From Ascarosepion bandense (taxonomy: Eukaryota; Mollusca; Cephalopoda; Sepiida; Sepiidae): a stretch of 64,000 nucleotides of DNA. The stretch's first letter is position 1. Every line of letters begins with the position of its first letter. Both the position numbers and the translations under genes were made by a program. The notes under the pieces were generated by a model. That model was not told the origin of the DNA. It searched no databases and was given only the letters and a program-made list of their open reading frames with translations. Of this stretch, positions 1 through 10,490 are shown in pieces. Where the stretch lies: contig JBBBDQ010000330.1 in assembly GCA_037127315.1 (NCBI GenBank), forward strand, positions 6,207,501 through 6,271,500, read 5' to 3'.

Positions 1-60
1 TTTTAACCAAACCAGTTGTTTCTAATGCATTTTAGTTGATGAATTGAATATGAAAAGAAT

Positions 61-86
61 TTACACACACACACACACATATATAG
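61..86. repeat. (CA)n/(TA)n microsatellite
   Basis: A simple CA then TA tract sits directly at the 3' end of the hammerhead-bearing SINE, in the position of its tail. Confidence 0.9.
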
Positions 87-190
87 TCATCCGCAAACAG
101 ATCTGTTTTGCTGTATCACAGCTCATCAGCATGGTTAGACATCAGAATGTTTTTTAGCCAGGATTGAAGCCCAACCAAATGAAAGACTAA
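85..190 (-). mobile_element. SINE-like element with hammerhead 3' end (copy 1)
   Basis: Read on the minus strand, this stretch ends in a hammerhead-ribozyme-like motif and then a short AT/AC repeat. Its upstream part contains a pol III B-box-like TTCAATCC stretch. Clear relatives lie at 19025-19190 (minus) and 20110-20240 (plus); all three end next to a (TA)n or (TA/CA)n tract. That placement suggests a short retroposon with a microsatellite tail. The upstream limit is uncertain because similarity fades past about 190. Confidence 0.6.
91..134 (-). ncRNA. Hammerhead ribozyme, type I, probably inactive
   Basis: The minus strand reads stem I CCATG, CTGATGA, stem II GCTGT-GAT-ACAGC, AAAAC, a short stem III with loop, and stem I TGCGG. 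The CUGAUGA half of the core is intact. The second half should be GAAA but begins with A, which should abolish cleavage. Stem I has two GC pairs, two GU wobbles and one mismatch. Compare the intact copy at 20191-20234. Confidence 0.6.
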
Positions 191-271
191 AAAGCAATAG
201 TTGTTTCCAGTTAAAGCGAAACCATAGACTGAAAGAAAAATAAATGGATGTAAGTCAAATTTTGATTTCCT

Positions 272-567
272 GGTATCGATATCAAATTTTCGGTACTATT
301 GTAAGAACTGCAACCTTGAAACTTCTGAATATCGTTTCTATGAGTGAATTGAATTTGATTAAAATCGGACCACTCCTGCTATAACCTGATTTTTTCGATT
401 ATCGGTTTTCGATATTTATCAGGGGTACATCAACACAAAATCCTAGCTAAGAACACTTGCAGACGCTTATAGCACAACTATAAATTTTCAAGAAAATCAG
501 TTCAGCCGTTTCAGAGTCTATAGCTAATGGACACACACACAAAGTTCCATTTATAAATAAGTTTAGA
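272..567 (-). mobile_element. Helitron-like repeat, copy in reverse
   Basis: About 295 bp is similar, in reverse orientation, to 46551-46852. Both copies share the TC start followed by TAAACTTATTTATAAATGG, a GT-rich tract, a GGCTGAACTGATTTTCTTG-like block and a GATATCGATA-rich inner end. The TC start and the AAACGGCTG-type block also occur in the Helitron at 62454-63107. No CTRR end is visible in this copy, so the Helitron assignment is an inference. Confidence 0.5.
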
Positions 568-572
568 TTAAT

Positions 573-1410
573 TTTAGCTGCTCATCTATAAATTTAATTG
601 CATAAAATTATCTAAATGACTTACCTTACATGAATAACAGAAAAGACATTACCAAATATAATATAGCCATCACACTTTGAAGTTTGGTTTGATATTTTTC
701 TATGTCCATTTTTTCTTCATGTTTTCTATAATAACTTCCAAAGTATTTCTATCACTTACATGATCAGGAATCTATTTTTCCCTATATAAAACATGTACTG
801 TGAAATCAGGTTCACTTATAAAAAGACTGACTCTGTTTGGATATGGAGACTTGATGATGCAACATATAAGAAGTCTGTTATTGCCTCTCTGTACTCCACT
901 AATTTCTATCAAGAATATTTTATTTTTCCCTCTTTATCATTAATGCTGTGGAATCTCCTCTGCAATTTGTATTCCAAGTCATCAGAAATACTTTGATCTA
1001 AAATTCTTTTAAGGGCAAAATTTTCCAGCTAATTTTTTCTGGATGCTAGTGACTCTCCAGAGGGGGTTAGTGAAGATAAATATGAGGGACAGTTTGGGAA
1101 AACTCTAGGGATTGCACCTACATGAAGGATTGGTTCCTTAAGGCTAACATTAATTGTGATACCAGTTTTCTTAATGAATGCTGATATTTTTCACCTCAAT
1201 GTCTTCAAGTTGAAAATGCAGTTCACATACCAAAATAAAAACTACAATAACATGAGGGAAAATTTCTGATGTATTGGGAAAAATTTGATTGAAAAAATGC
1301 TTTCCATATTTTTGTCAAAAACTTCATTAAACTGATAAAATAGTGAATTTTGTCGATGTTCTAAAATTCAATAACAAAATTCGAAATCATACTAAACACT
1401 TTTTGTTTTT
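573..1410. other. AT-rich spacer, nothing recognised
   Basis: No coding similarity, RNA gene or repeat family is recognised here. The longest open frame (67 codons) has no family resemblance. Confidence 0.5.
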
Positions 1411-1775
1411 AATCATTTCACCTTAAGCAGGGTAGTACCACCACTAATGCACAGGAGGCTACATAAGAGTAAAAGTTTAGGCATGTGAAGAGAGAGACTA
1501 ACTAATTACAGGAGGTTTTCAGAGAAAAGTTAAGAGAAGAATGGGAACACAGGTGTGAAGGCAGTTGCAAAGGTAGAGAGAAAGGAAAAGAATAAGAATA
1601 CAGGGTGATGTAGAAAGAATGGGAGTCAAGTAGATAAGAGATGGGAATTGACATTGCATTTAAATTCCTGGAGGTTGTAGTCCTCAGGAAAGCAAGTATA
1701 CAGAAGGGAGTTCCCAGGCAGGAAGTTTGAGAAAAGAAGCTGCTGGAGTAGAATTATCGGCTTCATTTGGTTGAT
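1411..1775 (-). pseudogene. LINE (Jockey/CR1-like) 3' end, 5'-truncated
   Basis: Read on the minus strand, this carries the decayed RT C-terminus, with the family signature around NLQEFK (the complete copy's tail reads PDSYNLQEFK), followed by the pyrimidine-rich 3' UTR and the 3' terminal block that at 39165-39240 reads CACCCTGAGCAAGGTGGTAA on the plus strand. It is the same family as the long copy at 39140-42536. It is 5'-truncated, as is typical for target-primed reverse transcription. Confidence 0.75.
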
Positions 1776-1779
1776 CTTT

Positions 1780-2365
1780 GACAAAATCATGTGTAAACTT
1801 AAGCAAAAGTTTAAACATGGATATTTGTGAGTATTTGTATGAATTATTTTTTTTTTTTACAAAAAGTTAAAATCTGTTCATTAGAAATTATTATGAAAGT
1901 TTCCTTTTGAGTATTTGTATCAAGTTTTATTAAAAATTTAATTAGTTTAATTAATCTACAAAATTCAAATCTTTTAACATTGGAGGCCACTTCAATACTT
2001 TGTTTCATTGTGAATTATGAAGTCAGGAAATTAATTTAATCATAAAGTTTTAAATGCTTTTTACAAATAATAAAAATGACTTGCTTTACTATTTTTGTTT
2101 GCTCCCCCTTTTGTGATAGCATGTAGCCATACATCTGATAAATTTTTATCTTTTCGAAATGAAAATACATCCAGTTTTTGGTTAATTTTTACAATTTCCT
2201 CTACATTTTGGGCCACTACAACCATGCAACATTTTATTTTGGTGAAAACATTTATAAAACAAATTAAAAAATTAAACAGTCAAGAAAACTCAGAGGAGGG
2301 GAAAAAATTAATGAAAGTATATTTAATTCCTTTTCCTATCTCGTTTACACATGGTCAAGTTTATG
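1780..2365. other. AT-rich spacer
   Basis: No recognisable gene or repeat. It contains poly-T tracts and open frames rich in Phe, Ile and Lys, typical of random AT-rich DNA. Confidence 0.5.
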
Positions 2366-2369
2366 GTGG

Positions 2370-2545
2370 GGAACCCGGGTGCTTAAGCTTGAGCCAGAGC
2401 CAAAATTTTGCCCAGTCCCCACAACCGTCGGTTGCGCTGGCCTTGGTGGCCACTACCAACCAGTGGTGATTCTACAGGAGGGCCAGAAGGGACCAAAGCC
2501 TCCCCCAGAATTGTTGCTGCCCACTCGGTCCTCCCTCCACTTTTA
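2370..2545. other. GC-rich island of unknown nature
   Basis: About 175 bp is distinctly GC-richer than its surroundings and contains purine-rich phrases such as GGAGGGCCAGAAGGGACC. Open frames exist on both strands, but I recognise no protein. It could be an exon, a piece of an old repeat or a regulatory block; the sequence alone does not decide. Confidence 0.35.
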
Positions 2546-2905
2546 TAAGCTTCAAAAATTTATGAAACTGAGTCCCTGATTTTGATAAGATTTGATCTTC
2601 AGCAATTTTTCCTTAGCATTTTCTTTTTCACTTAGCTTTTTAAGGACACATACAGAGACCAGTTTGAAAGAAAAACAAACAAAACAACCAGATAGATATA
2701 GACATGTTGTTAGGGAGGGAAATAGAATTAAGTTAATAGCCATATTTTCATAAGGTGTTAATTAGAAATCTCCTCAACTTGATATGTAGATTTAAGGCAG
2801 CCGGTGATTTATGGTCTAGTGAAAGAATTGATCAGTAATTACGCTGTTGGTGCCCCCCCCCCACATACACACGCGCGCGCGAAAAATCTCGGGGCCCTAA
2901 GTAGT

Positions 2906-2935
2906 CCCCCCAACCCCAACCCCACCCCAACCCCC
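2906..2935 (-). other. G-quadruplex-forming tract
   Basis: The plus strand has five C-runs of 4-6 separated by AA or A. The minus strand therefore reads GGGGG-TT-GGGG-T-GGGG-TT-GGGG-TT-GGGGGG, which satisfies the usual four-run, short-loop G4 rule with very short loops. Confidence 0.75.
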
Positions 2936-3135
2936 ACCAGAGTTGATCTACTCATCTAGTGCAGTGGGATGGTGCAGCCCCAAGAATCTGTTCCCTGGGA
3001 CCAAGCACCTCTCAGTATTTTATTTTTCTCTCAGCTGCGTCTCTGTCCGGATACACACATATCGGTTAAGGTATGGTATACGCTACCCGGCATGTTCCAA
3101 GAAGGTATTTCTCCTAGTTTCACTTACATATAGTG

Positions 3136-3160
3136 TGACGTCAGCACATAAGCCCCGCCC
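3136..3160. promoter_or_regulatory. CRE palindrome and GC box
   Basis: A perfect cAMP response element TGACGTCA (3136-3143) is followed 9 bp later by CCCCGCCC (3153-3160), the reverse complement of an Sp1/KLF GC box. This pairing is common in CpG promoters. No transcript start can be assigned from sequence alone. Confidence 0.4.
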
Positions 3161-4013
3161 ATCGAACAGGCCTTCTTTCTCGGTGGTGTTAATTCTCCAC
3201 TTATAACAGGATTCTGTTTCTAAACTGTAAACGAAAATATTATTTTGGCACTTTCAAAACTTGTACAGAAATTTGCTGTTTTTTTGTTTTTAAAAAAAAA
3301 TAAGAAAAAACTAAGAATTAAAAAAAATTATTTGCTTATTTTAAGACATAGATTCTTGCATTTAAATGAATTACATAAAAATTGTGTGGTAAATTTAAAC
3401 GTTTTGTGTGTGTGTACTTTTGTCCCCCCCACCCACCACTTTACTAAAAATATCACTGGTGTGGGGAGGGGACGCTTTTTATGCCCATCATCAGTGATAG
3501 CTGACCCATCTTTGTTCCTTTTTACAACTCCGTCTGAAAGATTGTGTAGTAGTAGTAGTCACTTAGTCGGACGTGGGAATAGTTCCCCCCACCTAGCCCA
3601 CTAGGATAGGGTTATCTACATTTATTTTTCTCTTGGACTCCTACACACAGTGTACAAAAAACACATTCTCTCAAATGTTTTCCATAATTGTTTACTTCTA
3701 TTCGTCGTTTTCGTTTATTTTACTGTTTTCAATTCATTTAAAATTTAACCCGGACTCTCATCTAGAATCCTCAAAGTCAAATGCGTCAATCCGCAATTGT
3801 TACAGAAAAATATACCGGGAGGCAGGTGTTTCCGGCACAAAGCATTCTCACAACAACAGATCTTCGCTTGTCTTTTGATTCCAATACTGAAGAAAAAGAA
3901 TCTTTTAAATTTCAATTATTTCAATATTTTTTATTCTATAAAGTATGTTTAACAGTATAAATAAATTTAAAAAAAAAACATACTTACACACCCGTTTTCC
4001 CAACCAAAAAAGG

Positions 4014-4791
4014 AAATTTTGGCGGACCTGAAGCAGACTACCACCACGTTTAATTTCGTTGTTTTTCTTTTTACTTTTTTCAGCGCAGTCTTATTACCCA
4101 CTTAGCTTTACGATTGACAAAATTTTTTTTTTAAATTTCAATATTTAAACATTTTCTGGGGGGACGGGGATCAGTTTCACAATACAACGTTAAATCGAGC
4201 TTCTATTTTGAAACCAGTTGCCGGTACGACATTACCGCCACCTGTAAATTTGTTCAAATTTTATTTATATTTTTATTTTTTTTTTCAGTGCAATATTATC
4301 TTTTACACCTTAAACTTTACGAATGACAAAAATTTGCGAAAATTTCCAACAGTTTTAGTGGGGGCAGTTTACAACCTTGGAGGATCGATTTAACGTTGTA
4401 TGAGAAACTGACCCCCCCCCCCAACCACAAATTTGTTTAAATATTTGAATTTTTCAAAATCTTTTTTGATAATCTAAAAGTTTAAGTAAAAATCGATAGA
4501 ACTGCACTGAAAAAAGTAAAAGAAAATAAAAAACAACGAAATTGACATAAACAAAGCGACCCCAACGCGAGTGGATTGAAAATGGAGGATCGATTTAATT
4601 TAACGTTGTATGAGAAATTGACCCCCCCCCCCCCCAAAAAAAAAGAATTGTTTAAATATTGTAATTTTTCAAAATTTATTTTGATAATCGGAAAGTTTAA
4701 GTAATAATCGATAGGACTGTGCTGAAAAAAAAAAAATGAAAAACAACGAAATTAAACGTGGTGGTAGTCTGCTTCAGGTCCGCCGAAATTT
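4014..4791. mobile_element. Foldback-type element with long inverted ends
   Basis: The left end (from AAATTTTGGCGGACCTGAAG at 4014) reappears inverted at 4735-4791. Similarity between the arms continues for roughly 190 bp, including a CAGCGCAGTC/CAGCACAGTC block and C-run/G-run blocks. Inside, a unit at 4382-4545 is directly repeated at 4583-4755. There is no coding capacity. Long, internally repetitive inverted ends are the mark of foldback or palindromic MITE-like DNA transposons. I could not identify a clear target duplication. Confidence 0.65.
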
Positions 4792-5145
4792 TTATTTTTA
4801 TCTCTGTTTTATTGTTTAGGAAAAACAAAAATTCTTGGGATCAGAAGATAAAATAGTTTTTATTCATTTGGATGTGATTTCTTTTTGTGAAATTGAAAGA
4901 GAATTAAATTGACAATAAGAATTTTATTTGGCGAAATGATAAGACTGCGAATGACGATGCAATAACTTGGGGTGTGCATAATTTTCGCTCTCCTAATATT
5001 TCACTTAAATTTTTCCCTTTATCCCTATTCTCTTATGGACGTACACTTATTTTATACACTTTTTTTTTTTATTATTATTATTGAAACAAAATTTAGAAAA
5101 CAGAACAAACAAGCAGGTAACAATTCTTGGATGCACCCGTTTGAC

Positions 5146-5179
5146 AGCGCAACAAACGTTGTAAAACGTTTGTTGCGCT
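5146..5179. repeat. Perfect 15-bp inverted repeat with 4-nt loop
   Basis: AGCGCAACAAACGTT (5146-5160) and its exact reverse complement (5165-5179) flank the loop GTAA. It could form a cruciform in DNA or a hairpin in RNA. No run of T follows, so it is not a simple terminator. Confidence 0.85.
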
Positions 5180-5814
5180 TTCCAAGCAAGCGATATGTGC
5201 TAGCTTATTTCGGTCTATCAAAATCTCTCAGGATCCAACTTCTTGTCTCTTAGATTTGAATCCAAAGAATGAATAGACGAATAGCTTAAAAAAAGAAAAA
5301 ATGTAAACATTTTTGGCACATTATTTGTTGCGAGTTTTCTTTTCTGTCTACTTACCACAAACTAAATCTTGTTCACATTTTTCAAGCAAATGCTGGAGAT
5401 GAAGTTCAGTTCACTATCGCATTTACCGGCGTCGAAGATGCACAGACAATTTTGATTGCAAATTGTTAAATAAAGTACAATTTGTGTGTGTTTTTTTTCT
5501 CTTCTTCTTACGATGAAGAGAAAATATCTTTCGGACGATTAGCATGCGCAGTATTTTTTCCCCTGACTAAGGAGGGAAAAATAGTTTTGTTTTGTTTTCA
5601 GTGCGGGCAATATGCTTTGAACATGATAGCCATGTCTTAAAAAATCAAAATGAATCATTCACATTGCTTGATTTTTTTTTTTCTGCTAAATACCGTGATT
5701 AATTTTAACTTTAACTGCTAACTAGCATACTAGTCGCAAAAAGTTTGATCGTCAGCAAGAAAGAAACGGTTTGATGAGGATTCACCTACAGATGTGAGAT
5801 CTGCGAATCTCGCT

Positions 5815-5893
5815 AAAAAACAAAACAAAACAAAAAAACAAAACAAAACAAAAAAAACAAAACAAAACAAAAAAAACAAAACAAAAAAAAAAC
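5815..5893. repeat. (CAAAA)n pentanucleotide repeat
   Basis: Imperfect CAAAA units are interspersed with longer A-runs. Confidence 0.9.
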
Positions 5894-6649
5894 AACTGTC
5901 TTTCTTACTCTCTCTGCTTTTACACGAACTTCTCGTATTTGTGAAACTTGTCTACTGCTGAGTCACTCCACTCCACTGCAAAGAAACGGAACATTGTATT
6001 TTTCAGGAAGATATTTTTTTTTTATTTAGTAGATACAGGTAGCTTCCGATTTTTTTTTGTTAGAATACAAATTTTAACCGTTTCTTTATTTTTTGCCTTT
6101 TATACCTAAATACGTTTTTAAAAAAGATAGCTTTTAAGAGAAATACAGCACATGAACAAGAAAGAGCTATCTCATTTCGGATAAAGAAACCGCGATAATT
6201 TCTATTTACTTTCTTTTTCTTTGTGCGCACTTACACATCAGCTTGCAGTATTTTTAAATTTTTTATGTAGCTGTTTGTGTGCATTAACGACTTAATTTTG
6301 ATCGCTGCTTAGGCGTTTTAGTAGATAATCTTCTAACGAAAGTGTAGTAAGGAAGATTGGCGCAACAATCTGTCTGTTTGCTTTGTAAACCGATATCTTT
6401 CATATAGATCACTCACTGTTAGTGTTGCCTAGGCAAATGTAAATATTCTTTAATGGGAAGTCTTGCGCCTAGAGCCCCCTCCTCCCTTTTTTTTTTTTTT
6501 TTTTTTTTTTTTAACTTTTCTAGTCCAGAAAACTGACCACTGACGCCAATAATCATAATGAAATATGCGTCCACTCCACTCTACTTCAGCTGAATCGATC
6601 GTTTTTTTTTTTTTTTTTTTTTTTTACTTTCTCATTCAGCTTTTAATTA

Positions 6650-6800
6650 ATCTTATACTGATTTACCAAATTCAGCTTAGTTGTGGCACAAGACCGAAAG
6701 TATAGGAACATCCAGTGAGGATCGAACTCGATACTCGGTTGAAATTGATCTAGCGAGTCGAGCTTGCTAACCATTACACAACGCCTAAGTGCCCACTCTT
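6650..6800 (-). mobile_element. tRNA-derived SINE, second family
   Basis: On the minus strand a tRNA-like head reads GGCGTTGTGTAATGGTTAGC with a B box GTTCGATCC about 45 bp later, then a non-tRNA body and AT-rich tail. The acceptor-stem halves do not pair, so this is a retroposon head rather than a working tRNA gene. It is not similar to the common SINE of this window outside the tRNA part. It ends near the (GT)n tract at 6828-6852. Confidence 0.55.
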
Positions 6801-6827
6801 CATTTGTTCATTTTTTTACCTCAGTCT

Positions 6828-6852
6828 TGTGTGTGTGTGTGTGTGTGTGTGT
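6828..6852. repeat. (GT)n microsatellite
   Basis: A simple GT tract close to the SINE head. Confidence 0.9.
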
Positions 6853-7135
6853 ACTTTCTTGTGGAAAAGAGGGAAATTTTAAAAGAAAATCTACTTTAGC
6901 AATGTCTCATGTGGTTTGAACAAAAAACCTATAATAATGTTTGAATTGTTGAAACTTAAAAATGCAAAAGTGGTTCACGTGCAGAAGTCCATGAAAGGCA
7001 TGGTCTTTTAAAATTGAGGGGAAAGAGGCTTTCTTTATTTCAATTATTGAACTTCTGTAATGATCCAGAAGATGTTGATTAAAGACAGAAATAAGACTGT
7101 AAAATTAAAACATCCTAAAATAACAGTTTGATTGC

Positions 7136-7171
<36 letters not shown>

Positions 7172-7344
7172 GGCTGGCTACTCCTTGTTGCAGATGTTTG
7201 CTCAGGCATTTTTTTTTCTCAACAGCCAGAGAGCCCACCTGCGGTTTATACTGCCTGGTACTATGCTGAGCAGACCTTAGTTACTGTTTCTGGGTGAGAA
7301 CACACTATATGGTATGATTAGCAGTTTGATCAACGCCAGTACAA

Positions 7345-7850
7345 GTTTGGAGAAACTAAAATAAAACAAAAAAATTTAAATACCTGGGAAGTATTCTGAC
7401 AAAAGATGGAAAGTGCAACACTGAGATCTGAAGATGAATTAGCATGGCCAAAGGTGCATTTCAAAAGCTAACCAGAATACTGAGAGACAGGAAAATCTCA
7501 TTGAAAACAAAGAGTGCTGGACTATGTAATGTCCTTCTGTATGGCAGTGAATGTTGGATGATCTTCTCAAGGATGAAGGAGAGGCAGCAGAAATGTGGTT
7601 TTACAGAAGGATGCTGAGAATACCATGGACTGAGCACATGAACAACAATTAGTTGTTGAAGATGCAAACGAGAAGAAAACTTATACTTATCAGGAAGGGA
7701 CAGCTAAGGTTCTTGATGAAGGAGAGCCTGGAGAATTTAATACTTACAGGAGGGAAGGAAAGAGAAACAGGGGAAAGCAGCATGAGACATACTTGATAGT
7801 CTTGAGCAAATAGATTACAGAGTAAAGTTTTGGAGAGATACCAAGGACGA
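7345..7850 (+). pseudogene. Non-LTR retrotransposon RT fragment (family R)
   Basis: The plus-strand translation in broken frames matches the RT C-terminal half of the family also found at 30708-31818: a FKYLGSILTKDGKCNTEI-like segment, then a block resembling RDRKISLKTK, then LLYGSECWM. The catalytic YADD region is missing, and stops and frameshifts are frequent, so it is a dead 5'-truncated copy. The sequence continues into an unrecognised tail up to about 8240. Confidence 0.7.
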
Positions 7851-8247
7851 AAATTGTTGTTTTGCGCTGCCCTCGTGACCAACTGGCATTAGTATTACAT
7901 TGACTCCAACTTCTCTAGTGCTGTCACATGGCTGGAATCCCTGGGGTTGAGTAACTTCTCCCATTTAAAATTAGCTGAAAACAGACACACTTACTGCAGA
8001 GGAGCAATAACCACACCTTAGTAAACCCTTCTTAATTCCAGTGCCACTAAGGCCAAAAGACACAAGCCTTTGGTTCGGATGACTTGAGAATTTGCACTAG
8101 CTTAACCACTATCGGCTTCTGAATAGTTTTATCTAGCCAATTTTACTCAAGTGCTTGGGTCAGTCTCTGGTAGTGTTTTCTGACACTTTCCTTCCCAGAC
8201 TGTTAACATCAAGAAGTTACCTTTCTGATAAATTTACCATGGTGAGA

Positions 8248-8531
8248 TTGTGGTGCAGTGGATATCAGCTCGAAATGAGAAATTGAGAGCTGATTTTGAA
8301 TTCCCATTGAATTTGTCACATTCACTTACAAACAGATATCCTTAGGAATGGTATTAATCCATCTCTTCTCCCTCCAGCTATGGCTTAAATAGCAGAACAG
8401 ATTGGGTTCTGTAGCCTAGGTTGGCAACCAGTCTACGGCAGAAAGTAATGGCAAACTACTGCAGGAAAATCTTCTGCCCAATCAGTCACATGATCACCCA
8501 AGTGTGTATAACATATGATACTTAATTGATT
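8248..8531 (+). mobile_element. Octopus-type tRNA SINE (diverged copy)
   Basis: The tRNA head has A box TGGTGCAGTGG and a decayed B box. The body contains CCTCCAGCTATGGCTTAAAT, GATTGGGTTCTGTAGCC and the 3' block ending in the TTAATTGATTGG variant of the usual CTTAACTGACTG. It is nearly full length but more diverged than the copies at 38.4 and 48.7 kb. Such tRNA-derived SINEs were described in octopus (OR/OK families); which one this is cannot be settled here. Confidence 0.85.
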
Positions 8532-8806
8532 GGGATTAAGTACCAACCAGTTTAGAACTCTGAATTCAAAGAGAAGTCAGCAGGAAACCATTCCTTCCTA
8601 CCTCCCTGATGTAGTTTTGGTAATTCACTTAATAGTAATAGAAATGAAATTTTTGAAGGGCCATGATCACCCATGTCTTGAAAGGTCTTAGAAATCAATT
8701 TTGATTTTATTATTTTGTTATTTCTATACTGGAAGCAATAAATATTTTGTTGTTGGGATAATTTATTTATTTTTTAAGTCTTCATTTGTCTAATTCTTAT
8801 GGTAAT

Positions 8807-9060
8807 GGTAACATTGAGCCTAGGTCAGCACTTAGATGGGTGACTGCTTAGAAATACCAGATACTGTAATCTTGTATGTGTGGGTGGTATAATGGCTTGG
8901 AATTGTTAGTCAGTGCTGAGTTCAAATTCCTGTTGGGTTCATTATTATCACTATAGAGTGAATACCCTTAGGGAAATTTTTAAATTCACCTCTTTTCCCT
9001 AACTTGTATCATGAAAACCTTATCCCTACCTCAATTCTTACAATCTAAAAATATTTTCTG
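8807..9060 (+). mobile_element. 5S rRNA-tRNA chimeric SINE (truncated)
   Basis: 8807-8873 matches the 3' half of 5S rRNA, including the internal control block CTTAGATGGGTGAC and the AATACCAG-GTACTGTAA end. About 11 bp later comes a tRNA head with A box TGGTATAATGG (8885-8895) and B box GTTCAAATTCC. The following body resembles the common SINE (AATACCCTTAGGGAAA, CACCTCTTTTCCCT). The order 5S, tRNA head, SINE body is the same as at 20719-21020. Confidence 0.7.
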
Positions 9061-9080
9061 GCTTTTTCAAGTTGTAGAAA

Positions 9081-10430
9081 ACTAATCAATTAATCAATAA
9101 AAATTGTTTCATTAATATTTCTGTGTTTATTCACATTGTTTAGAAAGTCATGAATATGTAATTGACACTTTATCTTTCCTTTTGTTTTTCTTTGTTTCCT
9201 ATTCATGATCTAGTCTTACTTAGCCAGTTTGTGTCCCAAGGGTAAATGAGAGAGAAGACTACAATAATGGTCAACCTTATCATTCTTTCATCAATTGGGG
9301 CCTCAAATATGCTGAAAGAGATATGGGTTGTATTATTTATTTGAACTTTTTTTTTGTTTTTATTATAACTCTTGAACAAGTATTTATAAAACAGATTTTA
9401 AACTATAATGTAAACATTTTAATTTTATTTTTTTAAAATATTTTTCATTATTAATGTATTTTCTGAAGATGATATAAACATTGAAATAGTAGATTAACTA
9501 ACAAAGACTCTTGTCAATTGAGTGCTGATTATTCACAAACCTGCTTTTCATATTATCGCTATCTTAATTTTCTCATGGCTCTATTTTGAGGATGTGCAAC
9601 CAAAAATGGTTATGTTTTTGGTCAAAATGCATGGGGGTTAATCCTACCAAACATTTTGTCTCTTGTATGAAGTATGTTTGACTTCTTTATGTCCAGACCT
9701 CAAGAGAAGCTGTCATTTAAGATCATTATAAATTGTGCATGTCCGTTACCCAAATGACTGTTCCTAACCAGAACTATCTTAGATTCAAGCTGTTCTTAAA
9801 ATAGTTGGTTGTCATCCCTTGATATTTTTTTTTTTTCTTCAACATCCTTAAAGTTTGGTGACTTTTTTTTTAAATTACTTAAGGTTTGACAAATTCAAAA
9901 AAATTTCAAGAGTAGTTAAACCATTTTTTTAAAGTGACTTTGATATCTGTACCATCTTGTCTAGGGTGAGTATCAGTAATTTTCATTTTTGTGGAACCAT
10001 TTGTAATGACTAATATATCATTCTTACTGATAGTCATATATGACAGTTAAGAATTAATTTGGTGTACACTAACATACCTTAATTTTTAAACAGTAGTGGT
10101 AGTGTAGACAGTAGATTAAAGGAAACATGCTGTTCTCCCATCCCCTCATAGCAAGGATGCATACAGCAAGAAAAAAAAAATTGGATTTCTGTTAGTCTGT
10201 TCTATCTTATTTGTCATATTCACCTGACCTTACCCCAACTGAAATATATATCAGTAATAAATCCAGAAGTTTGGTAAATAATCACAATGGATCCTAGTAA
10301 TATTAGGTCAAGTATTAAAACTGATCCAACAGTGAACTTAATGTAAATTTAATTTATAGAGCTGATATTCATTTATTCCCTTATGTAAATTCAGATTTTA
10401 CATTTGGGAAATAGCTATTTCAACAAGCCT
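9081..10430. other. AT-rich spacer
   Basis: No gene or named repeat is recognised. Several T/A runs and short palindromes look like background. Confidence 0.5.
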
Positions 10431-10433
10431 ACA

Positions 10434-10488
10434 AAAGGCATGCATTGTTCAACCCCAGTCCAACTTTGGTTGAACAATGCATGTCTTT
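10434..10488. ncRNA. Pre-miRNA-like hairpin (candidate)
   Basis: Arms CATGCATTGTTCAACC (10439-10454) and its exact complement (10468-10483) flank a 13-nt loop. Five further pairs, one of them G-U, extend the stem to 21 bp. Size and loop fit a short pre-miRNA or a tiny palindromic MITE. A (GT)n tract follows. No expression or conservation can be seen from sequence alone. Confidence 0.35.
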
Positions 10489-10490
10489 CG

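Larger units (their letters stand above)
2840..6620. promoter_or_regulatory. CpG-rich, possibly unmethylated regulatory region
   Basis: Through most of the window CpG is scarce, but here it is frequent (GCGCGCGC at 2871, TGACGTCA at 3136, many ACGTT and TCGAT words). In animals with mosaic methylation, CpG retention marks unmethylated DNA such as promoters or recent non-methylated repeats. The block contains a G4-forming tract, a CRE and a GC box, and also a foldback element that contributes part of the CpG. No TATA box, Inr or first exon could be fixed, so promoter status is inference. Confidence 0.35.

Noticed and set aside
5815..5893. Tandem CAAAA array as CRISPR-like or regulatory array
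   Set aside because: It is a simple microsatellite without spacers, in eukaryotic DNA.
6713..6795. True tRNA gene
   Set aside because: The B box is good, but the acceptor stem does not pair and a SINE body follows.
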